From assembly GCA_031552405.1 (NCBI GenBank), contig JAVBMN010000011.1, forward strand, positions 62,001 to 126,000: a stretch of 64,000 nt of DNA, given 5' to 3'. Below the pieces are notes generated by a model. That model worked only from the letters and a program-made list of their open reading frames with translations. It did no database searches and was not told the origin of the DNA. The DNA comes from UBA1794 sp031552405. Lineage in GTDB: Bacteria > Bacteroidota > Bacteroidia > Bacteroidales > Bacteroidaceae. Positions 1 through 8,248 of the stretch are shown piece by piece; position 1 is the first letter of the stretch; each line of letters begins with the position of its first letter. The position numbers and the translations under genes are program-made.

Positions 1-773
1 TGTACATCAGAAAAACTCATAGCCGGATCTAAATGGATATTGAATGACACAAACGTATCGGCACCGGCAGAACGAAGCTTGAGGTTGTGATATTGTTTGA
101 TTTCGCTGTGGTTGTCCAGGATATTGGTCACATATTCATAGCTTTGAACCGGTACTTTGTCCAACAAAATATCAATGGCTTTCTTCCCAAGCCGGTAACA
201 AACAGAAAAAACAATGAGCGATACGGCAAGTGCTGCAATTGGGTCTGCCGCAGAAAATCCAAAGAAGTCTACACAAATTAGTCCGATTAGAACGGCCAAA
301 GAGCTCAATATGTCGGAGGAAAAATGCAGGGCGTCTGCTTCCAATGCTTGACTGTTATGCTTTTTTGCCACGCGGTACAAGGCCCGGGAACGTGTAAAAT
401 CAATAACGATAGAAGTGACCACAACAATGTAACTCCAAATAGTGACCTCAACATCAATATTCTTAGTAGTCAGGCGGTGTATGGCTTCGTAAATAATCCA
501 ACCGCAAGTCACAAAGAGAAGCACGGCTTGAATCAAGGCAGACAGATTTTCTACTTTCCCGTGTCCGAATTGATGTTCTCTGTCAGCCGGCTTGTCTGAA
601 ATACGCACTGAAAAGTAAGTGACAATGGCAGCTATTAAATCCAAACAGGAATGTAGAGCTTCCGATAACAGGCCCAAACTGCCAGTGATAATTCCTACAA
701 TAAACTTGAAGCTTGTCAAGAAAACGGCTGCTGCAATTGAAGAAAGAGCTACTGCTTTTTTCTCTTTTATCAT
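1..773 (-). CDS. Cation diffusion facilitator (CDF) metal exporter, partial
   Basis: Reverse-strand frame starting with ATG at 773 (MIKEKKAVALSSIAA) and running off the left edge, so about 257 N-terminal residues are visible and the C-terminus is missing. The protein is hydrophobic with several membrane helices. Family marks are HSCLD at residues 41-45, HQFGHGK at 67-73 in the loop after helix 2, and ADALHFSSDILSS near residue 155; the H/D residues of the first and third form the intramembrane metal site in CDF proteins. The visible end enters the cytoplasmic metal-binding domain. CDF exporters move Zn2+, Fe2+ or similar ions out of the cytoplasm against protons; the ion cannot be told from sequence. 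It is divergent from the lipoprotein gene at 1145. Confidence 0.9.
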   Translation of the reverse strand, partial: MIKEKKAVALSSIAAAVFLTSFKFIVGIITGSLGLLSEALHSCLDLIAAIVTYFSVRISDKPADREHQFGHGKVENLSALIQAVLLFVTCGWIIYEAIHRLTTKNIDVEVTIWSYIVVVTSIVIDFTRSRALYRVAKKHNSQALEADALHFSSDILSSLAVLIGLICVDFFGFSAADPIAALAVSLIVFSVCYRLGKKAIDILLDKVPVQSYEYVTNILDNHSEIKQYHNLKLRSAGADTFVSFNIHLDPAMSFSDV

Positions 774-802
774 TCTCTTTATAATTTAGATCCCATACTT
801 AT

Positions 803-825
803 CAAAAATATGGTTTGCAAAACTA
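803..825 (-). promoter_or_regulatory. Candidate -7 boxes for the CDF exporter gene
   Basis: On the reverse strand two octamers fit TAnnTTTG: TAGTTTTG (818-825) and TATTTTTG (803-810). Neither has a clear TTTG 19-21 bases upstream, so which one is used is not decided by the sequence. Confidence 0.3.
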
Positions 826-923
826 CAAATAATCACTGACTCACATAACTCTTTTGATTTAATTTTCCTAAAGGGTGAAAATCCGCTGATCTAAAATAAC
901 TCGTAGAAAATCACACATTATTC

Positions 924-998
924 GGCTCATGCGCAATAGTTCGGATTTCATGCCTTTGAAAGATAGATGACTTGTCCACGGATTATTGCGCATGAGCC
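924..998. repeat. 15-base perfect inverted repeat next to a promoter
   Basis: GGCTCATGCGCAATA (924-938) and its exact reverse complement (984-998) are separated by 45 bases. The right arm contains the TTG that would be the -33 element of the lipoprotein promoter. The core CATGCGCA resembles the palindromic units of the large intergenic repeats elsewhere in the window. It could be an operator, a stem-loop or an isolated repeat unit. The rest of the 774-1144 gap shows no gene. Confidence 0.6.
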
Positions 999-1017
999 AA
1001 TTATTCCTGTATCTTTG
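986..1017 (+). promoter_or_regulatory. Bacteroidetes-type promoter of the DUF1349 lipoprotein gene
   Basis: TTG at 986-988, 21 bases, then TATCTTTG at 1010-1017 match the Bacteroidetes -33/-7 pattern. The start codon lies about 125 bases downstream, which leaves a long leader. The -33 element is inside the right arm of the inverted repeat. Confidence 0.6.
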
Positions 1018-1144
1018 TGGATCATTGTTGGTGAGATTTCCATGGTGTGGGCCGAAATGCCCTTCGGAAGGGGGGTGCTTGCGTATGTGGATTCCCTGAT
1101 GTAGGTATGCAGATTTTTACTAACCCTAAAATAAAAAGATTAAA

Positions 1145-1900
1145 ATGAAAAAGTCAGTATTTGTGATTTTTATGACAATGGCAGGAATGTTTCTTAGCAG
1201 TTGTACGAACAAGGATGCTTCTAAGCTCTCAGAAACCGTTGCATCCGTTGATTCTGCTCAAGTGAGTGGGCGGGTGAGTGGGGTGGAGTGCGATCTCACT
1301 ATTGGGAGAATCCATTTCACTAAATCTGTGAATAATGCCTCTTCTTCCATTCAAGTAGAAGAAGGTGGTAAGGTTGTATTTCCCGCAGGAGAGAAAACGG
1401 ATCACTTTAGCGATCCTAACGGTAAACTGTCGCAAACTACGGCACCTATTTTATTGACGCGGGTTGATAATACCAAGCCTTTTACCTTAACAGCGAAAGT
1501 AACCCCTGACTTCTCTGGAAATGAGATGTATAATGCCGGGGTGCTGTATGTGTATGCAAACGATAGTTTCTTCCAAAAGCTTTGTTTTGAACAGGATGAA
1601 CGCGAAAAGCATCGCATTGTCTCTGTGCGAACGATGGGTACATCTGATGACAACAATCATGATATTATTGAACAACCCTATGTCTACATGAAGATTTCAT
1701 CCGATGCCCGGACGATTGCATCGTATTATTCGCTGGATAACAAAAATTGGCAAATGGTACGTCTGTATGAAAACAACTATCCCTCTGAAGTATGGTTGGG
1801 AATCAGCACTCAATGTCCTGTAGGAAAGGGATGTAAAAGCCAGTTTGAAGACCTTGTTTTGGAAAATAAAAGCGTGTCAGACTTCCGCTTAGGGATTTGA
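1145..1900 (+). CDS. DUF1349 (concanavalin A-like) lipoprotein
   Basis: 251 residues. The N-terminus is a lipoprotein signal (MKKSVFVIFMTMAGMFLSSC; lipid-anchored Cys at residue 20), so the protein sits on a membrane facing the periplasm or outside. Residues 85-245 fit the DUF1349/ConA-like beta-sandwich family, with runs such as NAGVLYVYAND, YVYMKISSDA and VWLGISTQCP. Proteins of this fold often bind sugars, but no substrate can be named. The gene is monocistronic, with its own promoter and a long repeat-filled gap behind it. Confidence 0.75.
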   Translation: MKKSVFVIFMTMAGMFLSSCTNKDASKLSETVASVDSAQVSGRVSGVECDLTIGRIHFTKSVNNASSSIQVEEGGKVVFPAGEKTDHFSDPNGKLSQTTAPILLTRVDNTKPFTLTAKVTPDFSGNEMYNAGVLYVYANDSFFQKLCFEQDEREKHRIVSVRTMGTSDDNNHDIIEQPYVYMKISSDARTIASYYSLDNKNWQMVRLYENNYPSEVWLGISTQCPVGKGCKSQFEDLVLENKSVSDFRLGI

Positions 1901-1969
1901 CGATGTAACTGGTGTGCTTCATTTTGACACACCCTCTCTGTTGTATGCGCATGATGGCGGATAGGGATA

Positions 1970-2140
1970 CAGGCCTGCGCTTCGATAAACGCAGGCCTGA
2001 TCTTTAGAAACGCAGGCCTGACTTGCTTGAACTTCAGCCCTGCGTTCTTCTAAAACTCATGCCCACCAGCCGAAAGATTGGTGGGCATCAGTTTTAAACT
2101 CGTGCGCACTGGCTGTCAGGTTGGTACGCACGAGTTTCGG
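1970..2140. repeat. Composite palindromic repeat cluster, copy A
   Basis: A run of degenerate 20-24-base units. CAGGCCTG occurs at 1970-1977, 1992-1999 and 2013-2020, with the variant CAGCCCTG at 2035-2042, mostly within AAACGCAGGCCTGA-like units. Two stem-loops follow: AAAACTCATGCCCACCA (from about 2052) against TGGTGGGCATCAGTTTT (ending about 2096), and AAACTCGTGCGCAC against GTACGCACGAGTTT (ending about 2137). Each stem has one mismatch. No gene is seen in 1901-2674. Confidence 0.8.
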
Positions 2141-2201
2141 AAGGTGCAAATACGCAGGAAAAGGCGGAAATTCTTCATTCCTCCTGGGGTTTATGATTTT
2201 G

Positions 2202-2498
2202 CCCTTCACGCCCTTCACAGCTCCTGAAAGCCTTACCCATAGGGGTTTCTGGGTGAAGGGAGGGTGTGAACCCTGTGAAGGGTGTCCTTCACTGTGATTT
2301 TTCCGTTTCTTTTCGTTTTGATCCGTGGGATACACGCTATCTCAACAAGCCTTCTTTCACGGCTCAGCGTGAAGGGTGTGTGAAGGGTGGGGGTTCACGC
2401 GTAAATATCTGATAATAAGGCTTGTATAAATCCTTTGTGAAGGGTGGGGTTCACGCTTAAGTGGCTGTATAACAAGTGATTGCAGGGGATGTGAAGGG
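2202..2498. repeat. CCTTCAC / GTGAAGG repeat array, copy A
   Basis: Eight exact octamers: CCCTTCAC at 2202 and 2211, and GTGAAGGG at 2253, 2275, 2369, 2380, 2437 and 2491. A longer unit, GTGAAGGGTGGGGTTCACGC and a one-base variant, occurs twice with a 57-base period (2380 and 2437). The first two octamers face the next two, so a large stem-loop is possible. Spacing is too irregular for CRISPR. Confidence 0.8.
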
Positions 2499-2644
2499 TA
2501 ACGGGCTTTTTTAGATAAATAGAGGGGTAAATCACCGGAAAACGGAGATTTGTCTTCTTTTCAGAGTGGCCAAGATCTGGTTTACCCGCATAGTAGTAAG
2601 GATAAAACAAAACTACTGAGTGGGGTGATCTTGAAATTTTCCCG

Positions 2645-2652
2645 TATCTTTG
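2645..2652 (+). promoter_or_regulatory. -7 box (TATCTTTG) upstream of the helicase gene
   Basis: TATCTTTG lies 22 bases before the GTG start at 2675; no good TTTG is seen at the expected -33 distance. It supports a short leader and the GTG start. Confidence 0.5.
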
Positions 2653-2674
2653 TCGGAAGAAAAAAGGATAGCCC

Positions 2675-4675
2675 GTGGACTTTCAGATAGATACCCAAAA
2701 CAAAGAGTTTCAGGATGCACTGAATCTGGTACAATACACCCGGCAGTCGCTGTTCCTTACTGGGAAGGCGGGGACGGGAAAGTCTACCTTTTTGCGGTAT
2801 ATCTGCGAGGTGACGAAGAAGAAACACGTGGTGCTGGCGCCTACGGGTATTGCGGCGATCAATGCCGGGGGCAGTACGTTGCACAGCTTCTTTAAGCTTC
2901 CTTTTCGACCAGTGCTGCCGGATGATCCGGACTACAGTCAGGAGCATCGGCGCATCTACAATACCCTGCGTTATACGGCTGAACAACAGAAACTCATCAA
3001 GGAAGTGGAGCTTGTCATTATTGACGAGATCTCCATGGTGCGGGCGGATATTATCGACCTTGTGGATCGTATCCTGCGTGTGTACTCGCGTAACCTGCGT
3101 GAGCCTTTCGGAGGAAAACAAATTCTGTTGGTGGGTGATGTGTTCCAGTTGGAACCGGTGGTGAAGAGTGACGAACGGGAGATATTGAACCGTTTCTACC
3201 CTTCGCCTTTTTTCTTTCACGCCCGTGTGTTTTGCGAGTTTGGCGGATTGGTCAGCATCGAGCTGAAGAAGGTGTACCGGCAAACAGACCCTGTCTTTGT
3301 GGGCATGCTGGATAAGATACGCTGCAACCAGGCCGGTGCTGCGGAGTTGCAACTTCTGAATACCCGCTGTGGACAATCTTCGGAAGAGGCGGAAGAAATG
3401 CGTATTACCCTGGCCACCCGCCGGGATAATGTGGACTATATCAATACCAACCGTCTGGCGGAGTTACCGGGAGAGCCTACAGTCTTTCTTGGTGAGATAC
3501 ACGGCGATTTCCCCCTGACTGCCCTGCCCACACAGATGGAGCTGGAGTTGAAACCCGGTTCTCAGGTCATCTTCATCAAGAATGATCCCGACAAATGTTT
3601 CGTAAACGGCACCATCGGTGTGGTGACCGACTTTGATGAGTCCGGCATCATTACCGTAGAGACAGAGGATGGCCGCATCTGCTCCGTGCAACGTGCCATC
3701 TGGCGGAATATCCGTTACCATTACAACGAGAAAGAAAAGAAGATAGAAGAGGAGGAGTTGGGCGATTTTACCCAGTTTCCTCTCAAACTGGCCTGGGCTA
3801 TTACGGTACATAAGAGCCAGGGGCTTACCTTTAAGAAGGTGGCTATCGACTTTACCGGAGGTGTCTTTGCCGGCGGGCAGACGTATGTAGCCTTGAGTCG
3901 CTGCACCTCCTTGGATGGTATTCAGCTCGCCAAACCCGTGGGGCGGGCAGATATCTTTGTGAACCAGGAGGTAGTGAACTTCTCCTCCGGCTTTAATGAT
4001 ACCCAAGCCATTGACCGTGCCCTGAAGTTTGCCCGTGCCGATGTGGAGTACCAGGCTTCGCTCAAAGCTTTCGACGAGGGGAAGTTTGATGAATGCCTGG
4101 ATCATCTCTTTATCGCCATCCACGAGCGCTACGACCTGGAGCGGCCCAAGGTGAAACGCCTCATCCGCCACAAACTGGGCATTATCCACCGCCTGAAGCG
4201 CGAGAACGAAGCCTTGCGCGTGCAGGAGGCTGAACGTGCTGAGCAGCTTCGCAAGCTGGCCCGCGAGTACTACCTGATGGGGAATGAATGCATGACACTG
4301 GCCCGCGATGCCCGTGCGGCCTTGGCAAATTACGATAAGGCGCTGCAGTTAGACCCCAAGCTGACTGATGCCTGGGTGCGTAAAGGCATTACCTTATTCG
4401 ACACGGATGAACAAATTCAGGCCCTGGCATGTTTTAATGAAGCAGCGCTACTCAGTCCGCTGAGCTTCAAGGCTTTCTACAACCGGGGACGTGCGCATCT
4501 CAAGCTGTCGCATGTGGAGGAGGCCATCACTGATTTCCTGAAGGCATCTTCCCTGAAAGAGGAACATGCCGGATGCCATGAATTATTGGGAGATGCCTAC
4601 TCCCGTAACGGGGAGGAAGACCGCGCAGCCCTTCATCACCGCATTGCCGAAGAGTTGCGCAAGCGTAAGAAATAA
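2675..4675 (+). CDS. PIF1-like superfamily 1 helicase with C-terminal TPR repeats
   Basis: 666 residues from a GTG start (MDFQIDTQNK); the nearby -7 box and lack of an upstream ATG support it. Walker A GKAGTGKST is at residues 30-38, Walker B-like VIIDEIS at 114-120, then a PIF1-type region APTGIAAINAGG. C-terminal helicase motifs are TVHKSQGLTF and YVALSRCTSLDG near residues 380-410, the UvrD_C_2-like signature of this family. A helical linker follows, and residues about 530-660 read as TPR repeats (LANYDKALQLDPKLTDAW, CFNEAALLSP). Expected role: ATP-driven unwinding of DNA or DNA-RNA structures in the cytoplasm, with the TPRs as a protein-binding tail. The next gene starts 21 bases downstream. 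Confidence 0.88.
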   Translation: MDFQIDTQNKEFQDALNLVQYTRQSLFLTGKAGTGKSTFLRYICEVTKKKHVVLAPTGIAAINAGGSTLHSFFKLPFRPVLPDDPDYSQEHRRIYNTLRYTAEQQKLIKEVELVIIDEISMVRADIIDLVDRILRVYSRNLREPFGGKQILLVGDVFQLEPVVKSDEREILNRFYPSPFFFHARVFCEFGGLVSIELKKVYRQTDPVFVGMLDKIRCNQAGAAELQLLNTRCGQSSEEAEEMRITLATRRDNVDYINTNRLAELPGEPTVFLGEIHGDFPLTALPTQMELELKPGSQVIFIKNDPDKCFVNGTIGVVTDFDESGIITVETEDGRICSVQRAIWRNIRYHYNEKEKKIEEEELGDFTQFPLKLAWAITVHKSQGLTFKKVAIDFTGGVFAGGQTYVALSRCTSLDGIQLAKPVGRADIFVNQEVVNFSSGFNDTQAIDRALKFARADVEYQASLKAFDEGKFDECLDHLFIAIHERYDLERPKVKRLIRHKLGIIHRLKRENEALRVQEAERAEQLRKLAREYYLMGNECMTLARDARAALANYDKALQLDPKLTDAWVRKGITLFDTDEQIQALACFNEAALLSPLSFKAFYNRGRAHLKLSHVEEAITDFLKASSLKEEHAGCHELLGDAYSRNGEEDRAALHHRIAEELRKRKK

Positions 4676-4696
4676 ATTGATTAAAAACAGAATGAT

Positions 4697-7375
4697 ATGA
4701 AGAAGCACAAAGGATTAAAGATTACTGGAATCGTGATTGCCGTTATCCTGGCCATCATGATTATCCTGCCGTTTGCCCTCAAAGGGAAAGTGGCTCAGAT
4801 TGTGAAAACCGAAGGGAATAAGATGCTCAACGCCCGTTTTGATTTCGAGAGCCTGAACATCAGCCTCTTTAAGAATTTCCCGAAGGCATCCGTAACATTG
4901 GATGGGTTTTACCTAGTGGGTATCGATGAATTTGAGAAGGATACCCTTGTCAGTGCCGGCGAATTTACCCTGGCCGTGGATGTAATGGCCCTGCTCAATG
5001 ACAAGCTGGATATTGCCAAGCTGATCCTGAAGGATGCCACCGTGCACGCCATCGTGTTGCAGAATGGTAAGACTAACTGGGACGTGATGAAACCTTCTGC
5101 CGCGCCTGCCGAAGAGGAGACTCCTGCGGATACCAGTGCCACCCCCTTTACCCTGCAATTAGACAAGCTGGTGGTGGAGAATCTGAACGTGACGTATGAC
5201 GACTACCAGAGCGATATGCACGCCAGCGTAAAAGGCTTTCATGCTACCTGTAGCGGCGACTTCTCCGCGGATGAAACCGATGTAGAATTGACCGCTGCCA
5301 TCAAGCAGCTATCCTTCCGCATGGGCATTATCCCTTACCTCAGCAACGCTGAAGTAGAGGCGAGTATCAATGCCGTGGCCGACCTCAAGAATATGAAGTT
5401 TACCCTCAAGGATAACTCCATCCGCCTGAATGCCATCCAGACCAGCGTAGACGGATGGGTGGCCATGCCCGATTCTACCCGTACGGATATGGATCTGAAG
5501 CTGAACACCAACAACATCGGTTTCAAGGAAATTCTATCCCTCATCCCCGCCATCTACAGCAAGGAGTTCGAGAGTCTTAAGACAGACGGTACCGCCTCCC
5601 TCAATGCCTGGGCGAAGGGTACCATGGTGGGCGATTCCCTGCTGCCTGCCTTCGAGGCCAACCTAAAGGTGACCAATGCCATGTTCCGCTATCCCTCCCT
5701 GCCTGCCGGGGTAGATGCTATCAATGTATCGGCCAAAGCCACCAACCCAGGTGGATCGGCCGATAAGACGGTGATTGAAATCAACCCGCTCTCCTTCCGC
5801 CTGGCAGGTATGCCCTTCTCACTGACCGCCCTGGTAAAGACACCCGTAAGCGATCCTGACTTCAAGGCTTCGGCCAAGGGTACAATCGATCTGGCCAATG
5901 TGCAGAAGGTATACCCTATGGAAGACAATGCTTCCTTCAACGGTATCCTTACTGCCGATGTGCAGATGCAGGGACGCCTGTCGTACGTAGAAAAGGAACA
6001 GTATGACCGCTTCCAGGCCTCGGGTACGCTAAACCTGAAGAATATGCTGCTCAAGATGCAGGATATGCAGGATGTACAGATTAAGCAATCTACCCTCACC
6101 TTTACCCCGCAGAATGTGAAGCTGAGTCAGACGGATGTGCTGATGGGTAAGAACGACTTCTCGATGGATTGCACGCTGGAGAACTACTTAGGATATGTAC
6201 TTAAGGATCAGACTATCCGCGGTACTATGAACCTGAATTCCAATTACCTGAACCTGGCGGATTTCTCTACTCCTGAGGCTACTGAAGAGGCTACAACAGA
6301 AACTCCTGCCTCTGAGCTTTCAGTCATCGAAGTGCCCCGCAATGTGGACCTGAAGATGCAGGCTAGTATGAAGAAGATCCTCTTTGATTCCATGACCTTT
6401 GAGAACGTAAACGGTCTCTTGCTGGTGAAGGACGGGGTAGTGGACATGAAGAACCTCTCCCTCCAAACGATGGGTGGTACGGTGGCTGTGAATGGTGCTT
6501 ATTCTACTGCCGAGGGCATTGCGAAACCCAAGATGAACGGAACCTTCAAGATGAACAATCTGTCGTTCGCCCAGACTTACAAGGAACTGGATATGGTGAG
6601 CAAGTTGGCACCCGTCTTTGAAAACCTACAAGGTAACTTCTCCGGAAGCATGGATATCAAAGCGGATCTGGATCAGCACCTTTCTCCTGTGCTTGAGACG
6701 ATGAATGGTGGCGGTACTATCTCTACAAAAGATATCAACCTGTCCAACATCGAAACGCTGAAAAAGATAGCCACCCTGACTGGCAAGAATGACCTGCTGG
6801 CACAGAACGTAAAAGACTTGAACCTGCACTTCACCCTTGCCAACGGACGTATGATTACCGATCCCTTCACCCTGAAACTCGGTAGCTATGCCATGCAGAT
6901 GGAAGGTAGCACCGGACTGGATCAAAGCATTGCCTACAAAGGAAATATCGCCCTCCCTGTAGCTGAAAACTCGCTGATATCCTCTGTGGGTCTGACCATT
7001 GGTGGTACATTTTCCTCGCCCAAGATTGGTGTGGATACGAAGAGCATGGTGAACCAGGCGGTCAATGTAGTCAAAACTCAGGCCTTGAGTGCAGTAAGCA
7101 GCAAGTTGGGTGTAGACCTGGCGGATGCCGAGAAGCAAAAAGCCGCCCTGATAGCCGAAGCCCAGAAACAAGGTGCCAATTTGGTGGAACAAGCCCAGAA
7201 GCAGGCCGACAACCTGGTGCAGCAAGCCGGCAGCAACCCCTTGAAGCAAGCCGCCGCTAAGGTGGCCGCACAAAAGGTGGTGGATGAGGCTAAGAAGCAA
7301 TCCGACAAGCTTGTACAACAAGCCACTACCCAGGGGAATTCCCTGATTGATAAAGCCAACGCGGCGGGACAATAA
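4697..7375 (+). CDS. AsmA-like inner-membrane-anchored protein
   Basis: 892 residues. One N-terminal membrane helix (residues 8-28, ITGIVIAVILAIMIILPFAL) is followed by a long periplasmic beta-rich body typical of AsmA/TamB-like proteins: the N-terminal AsmA domain (FDFESLNISLFKNFPKASVTLDG) and a C-terminal AsmA_2-like region around residues 600-770 (SGSMDIKADLDQHLSPVLETMNGGGTI would span it). Such proteins are linked to lipid transport and outer-membrane assembly. The last 110 residues are a helical Ala/Gln/Lys tail with repeats of the form AQKQGANLVEQAQKQADNLVQQA-type segments, absent from short AsmA proteins. It is 21 bases behind the helicase gene, so co-transcription is plausible. Confidence 0.85.
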   Translation: MKKHKGLKITGIVIAVILAIMIILPFALKGKVAQIVKTEGNKMLNARFDFESLNISLFKNFPKASVTLDGFYLVGIDEFEKDTLVSAGEFTLAVDVMALLNDKLDIAKLILKDATVHAIVLQNGKTNWDVMKPSAAPAEEETPADTSATPFTLQLDKLVVENLNVTYDDYQSDMHASVKGFHATCSGDFSADETDVELTAAIKQLSFRMGIIPYLSNAEVEASINAVADLKNMKFTLKDNSIRLNAIQTSVDGWVAMPDSTRTDMDLKLNTNNIGFKEILSLIPAIYSKEFESLKTDGTASLNAWAKGTMVGDSLLPAFEANLKVTNAMFRYPSLPAGVDAINVSAKATNPGGSADKTVIEINPLSFRLAGMPFSLTALVKTPVSDPDFKASAKGTIDLANVQKVYPMEDNASFNGILTADVQMQGRLSYVEKEQYDRFQASGTLNLKNMLLKMQDMQDVQIKQSTLTFTPQNVKLSQTDVLMGKNDFSMDCTLENYLGYVLKDQTIRGTMNLNSNYLNLADFSTPEATEEATTETPASELSVIEVPRNVDLKMQASMKKILFDSMTFENVNGLLLVKDGVVDMKNLSLQTMGGTVAVNGAYSTAEGIAKPKMNGTFKMNNLSFAQTYKELDMVSKLAPVFENLQGNFSGSMDIKADLDQHLSPVLETMNGGGTISTKDINLSNIETLKKIATLTGKNDLLAQNVKDLNLHFTLANGRMITDPFTLKLGSYAMQMEGSTGLDQSIAYKGNIALPVAENSLISSVGLTIGGTFSSPKIGVDTKSMVNQAVNVVKTQALSAVSSKLGVDLADAEKQKAALIAEAQKQGANLVEQAQKQADNLVQQAGSNPLKQAAAKVAAQKVVDEAKKQSDKLVQQATTQGNSLIDKANAAGQ

Positions 7376-7377
7376 CC

Positions 7378-7405
7378 GTAGGGGCGGACACGCAGGTCCG
7401 CCCCT
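7378..7405. repeat. GTAGGGGCGGA-type REP hairpin
   Basis: AGGGGCGGA (7380-7388) and TCCGCCCCT (7397-7405) form a 9-base stem with an 8-base loop just behind the AsmA gene. The start GTAGGGGCGG is shared with the larger hairpin at 25316 and the half copy at 37739. It may act as a 3' mRNA end. Confidence 0.65.
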
Positions 7406-7441
7406 GCCGCCGCCCCACCTCGCAATAATAACCTGAGTACC

Positions 7442-8053
7442 ATGATACAGAAACTATACCCCAACAACAACCGCCCCGAGGATATTGATCGTATCATCAA
7501 TATCCTCCAGGATGGCGGTGTCATCATTTACCCCACGGATACCGTGTACGCCATTGGTTGCCACGCCCTGCAAGTACGTGCCGTAGAGCGTATCTGTCGC
7601 ATCAAGGATATTGACCCCAAAAAGAAAAGCCTTTCCATCATTTGTTCCGATCTGAGCCATCTCAGCGAATATGCCAAGGTGGATAATGCGATCTTTAAGC
7701 TGATGAAGCGCAACCTGCCCGGCCCTTTTACCTTTGTACTGCCTGCCAGCAGCAATCTGCCTAAGATATTCCGCAACCGTAAGGAGGTAGGTATTCGCGT
7801 ACCGAACCACCCCATCCTGCTAGAGATCTGCCAGCTTCTGGATGCGCCCATCCTCACCACCAGCGTTCCCTGGAGCGAGGATGATGATCCCGAGTATCTC
7901 ACCAATCCCGAACTCATTGACGAGCGCTGGGGCGAAGAGGTAGACCTCGTCATCGACGGCGGCATTTGCGGTTTCGAGCCCAGTACGATTGTGAACTGTA
8001 TGGATGGTACACCGGAAATTACGCGTCAGGGACTTGGTTGGTTAGAGGAATAG
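7442..8053 (+). CDS. Sua5/YciO/YrdC family protein (likely L-threonylcarbamoyladenylate synthase)
   Basis: 203 residues, one YrdC domain filling the protein, with the opening motif GGVIIYPTDTVYAIGCHA near residue 25 and KRNLPGPFTFVLPA near residue 87. Family enzymes join threonine, bicarbonate and ATP to make threonylcarbamoyl-AMP for the t6A37 modification of ANN-decoding tRNAs. Some YciO members of the family are not the main enzyme; without a search I cannot tell whether this is the Sua5/TsaC type. There is no C-terminal Sua5 domain, so it is the short form. It acts in the cytoplasm. Confidence 0.85.
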   Translation: MIQKLYPNNNRPEDIDRIINILQDGGVIIYPTDTVYAIGCHALQVRAVERICRIKDIDPKKKSLSIICSDLSHLSEYAKVDNAIFKLMKRNLPGPFTFVLPASSNLPKIFRNRKEVGIRVPNHPILLEICQLLDAPILTTSVPWSEDDDPEYLTNPELIDERWGEEVDLVIDGGICGFEPSTIVNCMDGTPEITRQGLGWLEE

Positions 8054-8248
8054 AGTAGGCTTTTTGATACAGCCTTATTGGATGAGGGATTTCATATTCT
8101 GAAATACTTTCTTGCTTTTTTTGCACTTGTCAGCCTTTCTGTTTAAATGGAGGTTAAAGTTTTCGTCTTATCAAAACTGTTTATGAAGTAGGGATGTTAG
8201 TGTCTCAAATTTAGACAACTGATTTACTCATTTAAAAACAACGTCACG

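Noticed and set aside
87..599. Forward frames of 64 and 91 codons at the left edge
   Set aside because: They lie opposite the partial CDF exporter, whose reverse-strand frame carries family motifs.
924..998. Invertible promoter
   Set aside because: The -7 box lies outside the inverted repeats, so inversion would not turn the promoter, and no invertase gene is near.
2202..2498. CRISPR array
   Set aside because: Repeats are short, occur in both orientations and have irregular spacing; no cas genes are present.
2057..2610. Reverse-strand open frames of 92 and 71 codons in the repeat-rich gap
   Set aside because: They consist of the CCTTCAC and palindromic repeats read as codons, have no family resemblance and no promoter.
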